DNA of 11,110 nucleotides from Cyanobacteria bacterium OH_PDB_112 (lineage in GTDB: Bacteria > Cyanobacteriota > Vampirovibrionia > Gastranaerophilales > CAJFVJ01): the NCBI GenBank assembly GCA_023457295.1, contig JAEWLZ010000063.1, positions 1 to 11,110 on the forward strand. The letters run 5' to 3'. Numbering within the stretch: position 1 is the first letter of the stretch; every line of letters starts with the position of its first letter. The notes under the pieces are model-generated. The model was not told where the DNA came from, made no database searches, and worked only from the letters and a program-made list of their open reading frames with translations. Below, one piece after another: positions 1-7,055 of the stretch. A program made the position numbers and the translations under genes.

Positions 1-1
1 A

Positions 2-3000
2 CAACATATTGCATCGGTTATTGGTGGACAATTTATTACCAAAAAAATTAATGAAAACCAGCTTATAGATATAGCAAAACGATTTAAAATCGATAAAAAA
101 GCTTTTATAAATGAAATAAAAAAATTAAAAATAGTTCCTTTAGGCAATATTAAAGAAAAATCGAATTTTTTACAAGTTGCAACAAGTTCTATTATAAAAA
201 TAGCGACTAAAAATCTTGAATTAATACGAAAAAATGAAATTCAATCATTGTACAAAAAAATAACCGCAGCCATAAGAAGTTCACTTGATATAGAAGAAAC
301 CTTAAAAACAACATGTTATGTACTTGCAAAATACTTTGATGTTGAAAGAGTTACTATTCTTGAATTCCCTAACTTATATGACTTAAAAGATTTCTCTATA
401 ATACAAGAATATAAAAGCAGTAAAAGAATAAAAAGCCCCGTAGATATCCCAGGATATAAAAAAATTGGTGAATATGCAGGGAAACGTTTTTTAAAATCCG
501 CAAAACCTTTTATTATAGAACCTCTAAAAAATTCAAAATATCCTGCTTATTTAAAAGAATTTTATAAAAAAATGGAAGTAAAATCACTCTTGTGGGTTCC
601 TATACTACTAAAAGACAATCTGTGGGGAAGTTTTACCCTAGTTAATGTCACAAATAATAAATCCTGGGATATTACAGAAATAGAAATTATTGAAGAAATA
701 GCTAAACAAATATCTATAGCGATTAATCAAGCCAAACTTTATACAAAAGAAAAAAAATCTCTTGAAAATGAAATATTATTAAGAGAAATTTCTCAAATTT
801 TCAAAGCCACAACTGATTCTCAAGAAATAAAAAAGCATTTTGTAAAAATTGTAGGAAATTATTTTGATGTCGACAGATGTCTATTTGCCGACTTTGACAA
901 AGAAACAGAAAATTTTTCTCCCTTCAGAATAGAAAGCCGCAAATATGAACAAATACCGAGCTTGAAAGAAATATCTATTGAAGACAAATTTCCTGAATTT
1001 GCAAACAAGTTCTATAAAGGCAAAAACATATTAATTAAAGATTTAAAAAAAACTTTATCTAAAAAAAATCTGTCCAAATATAAATCAATTAAAACTCTTA
1101 ATCGTTTTAAAGTTAAGTCTGATTATGAATTTCTTGTTAAATATAAAGACAGAATTTTAGGTATATTTGTAATGCAATTTACCGATAAGAAAAGGATATT
1201 AAGTCACAATGAATTCAATTTAATAAAAATACTTATAGAGCAGATAGGTGCGATTTTATACCAAACCGAATTATTTAAAGAATCGAAGCAAGATGCTGAA
1301 AATGAAAAAGTCTTAAGGCAAATAATGCTCTCATCTATAAAAACTTTTGATTTTGAAGAAATAATCAATTCTATAATTACAGAAACAGGAAAGTTTTTTA
1401 AAGCCGACAGATGTTTTTATATTGAAGTTGAAGTAGAATCAGCATCCAATCGTCCGATAAGAGAATGGGCGGAATATTTATCATCTCCTGAAATAAAATC
1501 CCACATTATAGCACAACCGACTAAAGACGAAACTAAAGGCTTTATAAAAAAAGCGGCGGAAAAAAAAGTAATATTTTGCTCTGATACAAAAAAAGAAAAA
1601 TTACCCAAGGCAACCCGTAAAATGTTAATAGATGAACTCTCAGTAAAATCTTATTTTATTTTACCTATTGCACCAAAAGATGTTGTTGTCGGTTCAATTG
1701 TCTGCCATTTTGTAGAAAATTTTAGGAATTTTACAAAAAATGACAGATATATTACAGGTGCTATTGCAAAACAAGCTTCAATTGCAATAAATCAAGCTGA
1801 TCTTTATCAAAAACAAAAATATAGTGCTGAAAGACAAAAATTATTGAGAGATATTACCGATACAATAAGAAATTCAATTAATATTGATGAAATTGAAAAT
1901 AAGTTTGTTACAGAAATAGGTAAACGATTCGAGGCGGATAGGGTTTTTATATCGAGGTTGAACCCCTATACGAATGCTTTTATGCCGTTCAAAAAAACAG
2001 CAGAATATCTTTCAGGACCTGATGTTAAAAGCAATTTCGGCGTGGAACTAGATAAATTCAGAGGATATGGTGATATCTTCAGGGCTAAAAAAATTATAAA
2101 ATTCCATAATCATTTGGATTTTATTAAAGAAAATAAAGGAAAAATAGATGAAAATTATATATATGACTACAACATAAAATCAGGACTTGCACTACCTTTA
2201 TTATATATGGATAAAATATACGGATTACTTGCCATACACTATACCAAAAAAAATTATGCTTTTAATGATGATGAAATAAACTTAATAAAAATTCTAGCTG
2301 ACCAAACAGGAATAGCTCTTTATCAGGCAGAATTATATGAAAATGAGAAAAAAGCAGTAAAAAAAGAACTTATTTTGAGGAAAATAATAGAAAGTATAAG
2401 AAGTTCTATTGATATTGATTTTGTTAAACATGAAATGGTACAGCAAATAGGAGAATTTTTTAAAGCTGATAGAGTAGTTTTTGCGGATTATGACTTTGAT
2501 GAAAAAAAATATTTTGTTTTGTCAGGCAATGAATACAGATCAAATGCTAATATCATGACATTTATCGGCTATGATTATGCCTCCAATCCTGAATTTAATG
2601 ACTACATAAAAACTGAACATTTTTCAAAAGAAAAAATATTTTTTGGAGATTTAGATAAATATTTAGAAGAAAATAATCTTAAAAACAGTCCTATTGAAAA
2701 ATTTTATAGAAACTTTAACTGTATTTCTTTAATAGCGGTAAGCATTTACTATGGAAAATTATATTATGGAAATATTGTGATAAGTTTTAATTCTAAAAGA
2801 GAAATAACAGAAGATGATATTAAATTTGTTAAAACTTTGGCAGACCAGGCGGGTATCGCTATCTATCAATCAAATCTATACAAAAAAGAGAAACAATTTG
2901 TTCAAAAAGAACGAATACTCCGAGAAACCATAAAAATAATAAGAAGCACCCTTGATGTTCGAATAATAAAAAATTATTTTATTGAAATGGTAAGAAACTA

Positions 3001-4636
3001 TTTTGATGCCGACAGGTGTATATTCTGTGATTATGACAGAAAGACAGAAAAGTTTTTACCATTTGATTTTGAAGTATTAAAAAATTCTCAAACCAAAAGT
3101 CTGTTAGGGCTTGATGTAGAAAAAGAAACTCCTGAATTTTTGAAAAGATTAAGAAACAGAAAAAATATAATAATAAAAGATATGGAAAAACTCACTCAAA
3201 AAGATAATTTAACAGAGTATAAATCAGTACATTCTATATTCCAATCAGGAACTAAATCAGATTATGGCTTCTTTGTAGAATATAAGAATGAACTTATGGG
3301 AATCCTAATAATACATTTCACAAAAAAGAAAAGGGTTTTAAAAAAAGAAGAAATGGATTTTCTTCAAGTCCTAAGAGATCAAGTAGGTATAGCGCTTTAT
3401 CAAGCAGAATCATATGAAAATCAAAGAAGAACTGCCAACAAAGAAAGGGTTTTAAAAGATATTATCTCTGAAATAAAACTCACACGGGATTTGGATCAGG
3501 CTTATGAAAAACTTTTGAAAAAATTAGCTCAAATATTTAACTTAAATCGGACTTTATTTTTGGAATCCTCTAAAATAAGCCTGGAAGAATTGAATATAAA
3601 ATATGAATATATAATAGAAGAAGAAGATATGGCAACTAATAATTTAATATTTCCTAAAGTTTGCGTGGAAGCTTTCTTAAATTTGATTCGTAATCTCCAA
3701 CCTTTAATTATAAATGATGTCGAAGAATGTCACCCCAAAGAAACGCATGATTTTTTTGAAAAATATAAAATAAGAGCTTTATTATCCTTCCCTCTTATCA
3801 AATACAACAAAGAAGTTAAAGTTTTGGGATTTATAGTTCTTTGTTCAGAAAAAGCACGCAAATGGTCAGATGAAGAAATAGAGTTGATGAAAGTAATAAG
3901 CGATTCTGTTGTAAGTGTAATTTGGGAAATAGCAAAATTTATAGAAACAGAAGAGCTAAGAGATTCATTTGTTTCTACTCTTGCACATGATTTTCAAGTT
4001 CCTCTTATAGGCGAAAGGGTAGCTCTTGAATTTCTTCTAGAATATTCTGACATAGAACTTGGGGAAAACAGAAAAATAATAAAAGAGATATACGAAAATA
4101 ATCAAAATATAATTGAATTATTAAATAAATCAGTAGATATCTACAATTATGAATCAGGCAAGAAAAAACTTGATTTAGTAATACATAAACCAGATGCTAT
4201 TTTAAATGAAGCAATAATTTTATCTCAAAATATGGCAAATCTTAAAAATGTTAAAATTAATTTCAAAAAAGCCCAAAAGCCATATTTTGTGGAAGTAGAC
4301 AAAAAAGAGATACAAAAAGTATTCGAAGTTTTAATAGAAAATGCTATTGAACATAGTCCTGAAGGCTTTGAAATAGATATAGAATATATAGAGAAAAACG
4401 GAAGAATAATTATAAGTATTCATAACGAAGGTAAACCGATTAATTTGGAAATGAAAGAAAAAATATTTAATCGTTACGAAATGGCTCAGGCAATTGAACG
4501 TAAAATAGGTTCCGGCACAGGATTATTTCTATCAAAAAGAATTATTGAAGCTCATAAAGGAGCTATTTGGTTTGAAACAGAAGAACAGTACGGAACAACT
4601 TTCTATGTCGCCTTACCTCTGACATACTTTGGTTAA
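2..4636 (+). CDS. Giant multi-GAF sensor histidine kinase with PocR-like N-terminus (5' end outside window)
   Basis: Cytosolic sensor kinase, cut by the left edge: the frame is open from base 2 (1,544 visible residues), so the TTG at 248 is an internal codon and not the start. Numbering from base 2, residues 1-70 resemble the end of a PocR ligand-binding domain (IGGQF at 7-11, then a helical tail). Seven GAF domains follow at about 83-247, 260-427, 438-607, 614-782, 790-964, 971-1140 and 1148-1318, joined by helical linkers with a recurring E-x-x-L-R-x-I pattern. The kinase core has an H-box (LAHDFQVPL, phospho-acceptor His1329), an N-box (LIENAIEHS, Asn1447), an F-box (IFNRY) and a G2 box (GSGTGL, 1503-1508). 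The G1 box is HNEGKP, with Asn where Asp is usual. I see no membrane segment, PAS or receiver domain. By family it should autophosphorylate in response to ligands; the ligand and the partner regulator are unknown. Confidence 0.93.
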   Translation, partial: QHIASVIGGQFITKKINENQLIDIAKRFKIDKKAFINEIKKLKIVPLGNIKEKSNFLQVATSSIIKIATKNLELIRKNEIQSLYKKITAAIRSSLDIEETLKTTCYVLAKYFDVERVTILEFPNLYDLKDFSIIQEYKSSKRIKSPVDIPGYKKIGEYAGKRFLKSAKPFIIEPLKNSKYPAYLKEFYKKMEVKSLLWVPILLKDNLWGSFTLVNVTNNKSWDITEIEIIEEIAKQISIAINQAKLYTKEKKSLENEILLREISQIFKATTDSQEIKKHFVKIVGNYFDVDRCLFADFDKETENFSPFRIESRKYEQIPSLKEISIEDKFPEFANKFYKGKNILIKDLKKTLSKKNLSKYKSIKTLNRFKVKSDYEFLVKYKDRILGIFVMQFTDKKRILSHNEFNLIKILIEQIGAILYQTELFKESKQDAENEKVLRQIMLSSIKTFDFEEIINSIITETGKFFKADRCFYIEVEVESASNRPIREWAEYLSSPEIKSHIIAQPTKDETKGFIKKAAEKKVIFCSDTKKEKLPKATRKMLIDELSVKSYFILPIAPKDVVVGSIVCHFVENFRNFTKNDRYITGAIAKQASIAINQADLYQKQKYSAERQKLLRDITDTIRNSINIDEIENKFVTEIGKRFEADRVFISRLNPYTNAFMPFKKTAEYLSGPDVKSNFGVELDKFRGYGDIFRAKKIIKFHNHLDFIKENKGKIDENYIYDYNIKSGLALPLLYMDKIYGLLAIHYTKKNYAFNDDEINLIKILADQTGIALYQAELYENEKKAVKKELILRKIIESIRSSIDIDFVKHEMVQQIGEFFKADRVVFADYDFDEKKYFVLSGNEYRSNANIMTFIGYDYASNPEFNDYIKTEHFSKEKIFFGDLDKYLEENNLKNSPIEKFYRNFNCISLIAVSIYYGKLYYGNIVISFNSKREITEDDIKFVKTLADQAGIAIYQSNLYKKEKQFVQKERILRETIKIIRSTLDVRIIKNYFIEMVRNYFDADRCIFCDYDRKTEKFLPFDFEVLKNSQTKSLLGLDVEKETPEFLKRLRNRKNIIIKDMEKLTQKDNLTEYKSVHSIFQSGTKSDYGFFVEYKNELMGILIIHFTKKKRVLKKEEMDFLQVLRDQVGIALYQAESYENQRRTANKERVLKDIISEIKLTRDLDQAYEKLLKKLAQIFNLNRTLFLESSKISLEELNIKYEYIIEEEDMATNNLIFPKVCVEAFLNLIRNLQPLIINDVEECHPKETHDFFEKYKIRALLSFPLIKYNKEVKVLGFIVLCSEKARKWSDEEIELMKVISDSVVSVIWEIAKFIETEELRDSFVSTLAHDFQVPLIGERVALEFLLEYSDIELGENRKIIKEIYENNQNIIELLNKSVDIYNYESGKKKLDLVIHKPDAILNEAIILSQNMANLKNVKINFKKAQKPYFVEVDKKEIQKVFEVLIENAIEHSPEGFEIDIEYIEKNGRIIISIHNEGKPINLEMKEKIFNRYEMAQAIERKIGSGTGLFLSKRIIEAHKGAIWFETEEQYGTTFYVALPLTYFG
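248..3955 (+). repeat. Seven tandem GAF-domain repeats inside the kinase gene
   Basis: The protein repeats with a period of roughly 170-180 residues. Each unit opens with a linker helix (for example LLREISQIF, LLRDITDTI, ILRKIIESI, ILRETIKII), then an F-x-A-D-R or similar motif on the first strand, and ends with a helix of the form K-x-L-x-D-Q-x-G-I-A-x-Y-Q. Units 2 (about 857-1264) and 6 (about 2996-3403) are visibly closest to each other. They share N-Y-F-D-x-D-R-C, a P-E-F block, K-N-I-x-I-K-D, K-S-D-Y and K-K-R-x-L in the same order. This looks like duplication of domains within the gene, not DNA-level tandem repeats. Confidence 0.85.
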
Positions 4637-4638
4637 AC

Positions 4639-6639
4639 TTAAAGCTTCTCTGAATTTACTAAACTTTCTTTGATGTCTTTTTTAAATGAATCTTGAAATT
4701 CTTTTCTGTATAAAAAGCCCATATGTGAACCGTTTTTCAATAAAACTACTTTATTTAAGCCAATTTGTTTTAACCAATATAATTGTTTTTCATTTATAAA
4801 GTAATCGTCTATGGCTTCATATATTTTATATTTATTACTGTTCAACAAAAATTTTTCTATTGAACATAAACTCATCTCGTAACTTACATCTCTTAGTTGT
4901 TTATTATTATTTCCCAACAAATACTTATTAAAATAGTCACTAAAACTCATATCATTTATTTGCTTATATATATCTGATTTTTTTGTTTTTGAGGCATCTT
5001 CCAAAGTGAAAATCAGATCAGAAAGTTTTTGTCGCATCATAAAATTTGTAGCTATAATACCTTCTTCTTCAGTTAATGTAAGTGCAGGATAAGCGTCATT
5101 TAATTTATTATTTTTACATTCATTATTTAATTTTATAAGCTTATCTGCGGCAATAGCAGTTTTTTCTTGCAACTCTGCACCATAACCATTACATACAGAC
5201 GAATATGAATCCAATTTTTTTAAAGCATAAACTAAATCAATCGGAGGACTTATAGAAATATATTTGGAGATATTAAGAGTATTTTCTTTTTCCTCTTGCG
5301 CCGCCACAAAAAGAGTTGTTAAACCTCCATAAGAAGTTCCGACAACAACCTTTTCAACAGGATTGATTTTCTTTGCATTTTTAAGTTTTTCCAAAATTTT
5401 TAGAGTAACAAGTCTTGTATATTTTGCATCTTGCTGCGGTAATCCGGGATTATAGCCTTTAGGAACACTTTTTATAAATTGCCAATGAAATGGGCTGCCC
5501 TGTATTATCACAGAATAACCCGCCTCATGGAATATTTTCGCAAAAACCGCAGGATGATGTGAAAAAGCACCTTCACCGATAGATGGATATATTATCGCAA
5601 TAGGTGCTTTTTTATCTTTTTGTAAAATATATCTAAATTTATAATTCTGTCGATCTGAATCTATATTCACTTCTGAATTCTTAATTTTTTTATCAAATGT
5701 TCGGTTCCATACAGATAATTCATTCCAAAAATCTTTTTTAGACTTTGATGTTTCAAAATAAGTTGTTCTTATAGCATCCACAACAGGACTTTGAGGGTTA
5801 TAGTCTTTAAAGACCATATCAGTTTTCAAACAAGTTTCGGATTGAATAAAAGTCCTATTATCTATACTTTGGTCACCAACAATTTTAGCTGTGACTTCTT
5901 TTTGTTCCAAATTTGAATTTTTTATATAATTATCTATCCCGTAAAGTTTTTTAGCGACATCATAAGGATCTGCAAAAGCTTCAATATTTTTCATTAATGA
6001 CTGGGAATAACAAGTTTTGTTGGCTAGGCAACCCGCTTTAGCAATAACAGGACCGATACCCATAAAATAAGTTGACGGATTTAGCCCGCAATCAAAAACT
6101 TTCCCGACATATCCTCTTACATTGCTTGGCGGTGCAAAAGGCAGTACTAGATAAGGTCCCTTTTTTACATGATATTTTGAAAAAACCTGCTCCATATCTT
6201 CTCTTGAAGATTCTATTTTAAATTTACTCTTTGCAGGGTCAAACATCCCGCCAAGACCTATTGTAGAATTTATCAAAAATCTTGCGGTTTCTTTACCTGT
6301 TGATTTAAAGTCTTTTTGCAGCAAACAGCTTACTATTCTTTTAGGATATTCAATATTTGTATAACAACTTTTTACTCTTTCCATAGCATATTTTGGCATT
6401 ATAGATGACCAAACTATATCTACCGGCTTCAAAAAATATTTATTGACTTTGCTGTTAAAATTAAACATTTTACGATTAAAATTTTCGTATTTGTCTTCTC
6501 CGTTAAATTCACAAGCATAATCAGGGTATTTATTTATTTTTTCAGTTTTTTCTGAAGCAACCGCAAAAATTAAATTATTTACAAACAAACCCCATAAAAA
6601 AATAACACATAGTAAAGTTTTTACTTTTATATTCTTCAT
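4639..6639 (-). CDS. MlaA (VacJ)-type phospholipid transport domain fused to a serine alpha/beta-hydrolase
   Basis: Exported 666-residue protein. The start chosen is the ATG at 6639, which has AGGGG just upstream and begins a signal peptide (Lys-rich start, hydrophobic 8-25, likely cleavage after AVA at 26-28). The frame extends 56 codons further upstream, but that part is unlikely to be translated. I see no lipobox, so it is probably soluble periplasmic or peripheral, unlike lipoprotein MlaA of E. coli. Residues 40-235 carry MlaA hallmarks: ENFNRKMFNFN, KPVD, ARFLINSTIGLGGMFDPA and GPYLVLPFAPPSNVRGYVG. By family, MlaA removes misplaced phospholipids from the outer membrane's outer leaflet. 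Residues 341-660 form an alpha/beta-hydrolase: YPSIGEG loop, nucleophile elbow GTSYGG (Ser436), probable acid Asp611 or Asp612, and His639 in GSHMGF, with a helical lid at about 480-600. MlaA alone is usually about 250 residues, so this is a fusion. Lipid hydrolysis is an inference. Confidence 0.88.
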   Translation of the reverse strand: MKNIKVKTLLCVIFLWGLFVNNLIFAVASEKTEKINKYPDYACEFNGEDKYENFNRKMFNFNSKVNKYFLKPVDIVWSSIMPKYAMERVKSCYTNIEYPKRIVSCLLQKDFKSTGKETARFLINSTIGLGGMFDPAKSKFKIESSREDMEQVFSKYHVKKGPYLVLPFAPPSNVRGYVGKVFDCGLNPSTYFMGIGPVIAKAGCLANKTCYSQSLMKNIEAFADPYDVAKKLYGIDNYIKNSNLEQKEVTAKIVGDQSIDNRTFIQSETCLKTDMVFKDYNPQSPVVDAIRTTYFETSKSKKDFWNELSVWNRTFDKKIKNSEVNIDSDRQNYKFRYILQKDKKAPIAIIYPSIGEGAFSHHPAVFAKIFHEAGYSVIIQGSPFHWQFIKSVPKGYNPGLPQQDAKYTRLVTLKILEKLKNAKKINPVEKVVVGTSYGGLTTLFVAAQEEKENTLNISKYISISPPIDLVYALKKLDSYSSVCNGYGAELQEKTAIAADKLIKLNNECKNNKLNDAYPALTLTEEEGIIATNFMMRQKLSDLIFTLEDASKTKKSDIYKQINDMSFSDYFNKYLLGNNNKQLRDVSYEMSLCSIEKFLLNSNKYKIYEAIDDYFINEKQLYWLKQIGLNKVVLLKNGSHMGFLYRKEFQDSFKKDIKESLVNSEKL

Positions 6640-6643
6640 TTTT

Positions 6644-6648
6644 CCCCT
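6644..6648 (-). promoter_or_regulatory. Ribosome binding site of the MlaA-hydrolase gene
   Basis: On the minus strand AGGGG lies four bases before the ATG at 6639. This site, with the signal peptide that starts there, decides the start codon in favour of the 666-residue form over the longer open frame beginning at 6807. Confidence 0.65.
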
Positions 6649-6836
6649 GCACTTTTCTTTTTTTATAACGAATTTTATTTTATGAATTATTAATAAAAAA
6701 CACATTACGCCGCAGGAGTTTATTACGGTAATTTTTTTTATTAGAAAGCTGACTAATTGTGAAACTGCTAAATATAAAATTTTTCTTGCACAAAAACCAT
6801 TTGGCAATTTTTTTTATTTTTTGTTTTAGTATAAAA

Positions 6837-6841
6837 AAGGA
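6837..6841 (+). promoter_or_regulatory. Ribosome binding site of the 67-aa small gene
   Basis: AAGGA lies ten bases before the ATG at 6852. It supports initiation there and not at the earlier in-frame ATG at 6759, whose extra 31 codons are a Phe/Ile/Lys-rich stretch lying largely in low-complexity intergenic sequence. Confidence 0.55.
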
Positions 6842-6851
6842 AATTTTTTTT

Positions 6852-7055
6852 ATGCAAATAATCTCAAGAAATTTATATACCAAAATAGCATCAGAAGTAC
6901 CTCCAACTCCTAATGTTGAAAAAAATTCAAATGATTTACAAAAAAAATTCAAAGAATATAAACGAATTCTTGCAAAAATTAAAAAATCCGACTCACCTCA
7001 AAATAGCGTATCATATCCCGATTCATTGGGGTCAAATATCGATATAAAAGGTTAA
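6852..7055 (+). CDS. Small hypothetical protein, 67 aa
   Basis: I do not recognise a family. The start at 6852 follows an AAGGA site at good spacing. The product has a short mixed N-terminus, a Pro-rich turn (PPTP, 17-20), one probable Lys-rich amphipathic helix at about 27-46 (LQKKFKEYKRILAKIKK) and a Ser/Asp/Asn-rich, probably disordered tail. It has no signal peptide, membrane segment or cysteine. It is the only plus-strand gene between 4637 and the right edge, and its stop codon overlaps by four bases the stop of the converging 482-aa gene. A role in regulating or binding that neighbour is possible but rests on position only. The balanced charged composition and the ribosome site favour a real gene, although a chance frame cannot be excluded at this length. 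Confidence 0.55.
   Translation: MQIISRNLYTKIASEVPPTPNVEKNSNDLQKKFKEYKRILAKIKKSDSPQNSVSYPDSLGSNIDIKG

Larger units (their letters stand above)
6640..6851. other. Divergent intergenic spacer with a small palindrome
   Basis: This 212-base AT-rich spacer lies between two divergent starts and should hold both promoters. A perfect 11-base palindrome, ATTACGGTAAT, sits at 6722-6732, and its ATTACG half recurs at 6704-6709, 18 bases apart start to start. A short GC-rich patch (GCCGCAGG) lies between the two copies. For the plus-strand small gene a TAGTAT hexamer occurs at 6827-6832 and TTGGCA at 6801-6806, but the spacing of 20 is too long to be convincing. For the minus gene I found no clear -35/-10 pair. 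The palindrome could be an operator; no function is shown. Confidence 0.35.

Noticed and set aside
248..250. TTG at 248 as the start codon of the kinase
   Set aside because: The frame is open upstream to base 2, the upstream residues look like a PocR domain, and there is no ribosome site before 248.
1417..1608. 63-codon minus-strand open frame within the kinase gene
   Set aside because: Antisense shadow inside a GAF-coding stretch.
800..3400. Bilin-binding (cyanobacteriochrome or phytochrome) GAF domains
   Set aside because: The A-D-R-V motif is reminiscent of them, but no unit has the chromophore Cys-His pair in the expected place.
4641..4700. Hairpin terminator at the kinase/MlaA junction
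   Set aside because: Only 4-bp AAAG/CTTT or GAAT/ATTC pairings with long or weak loops could be found; not a credible terminator.
6640..6807. N-terminal extension of the MlaA-hydrolase to an ATG at 6807
   Set aside because: The extra 56 residues would bury the signal peptide, and the ATG at 6639 has its own ribosome site.
6680..6952. 90-codon minus-strand open frame across the divergent spacer
   Set aside because: Phe/Lys/Ile/Asn-rich translation of low-complexity AT sequence, antisense to the better-supported 67-aa gene.
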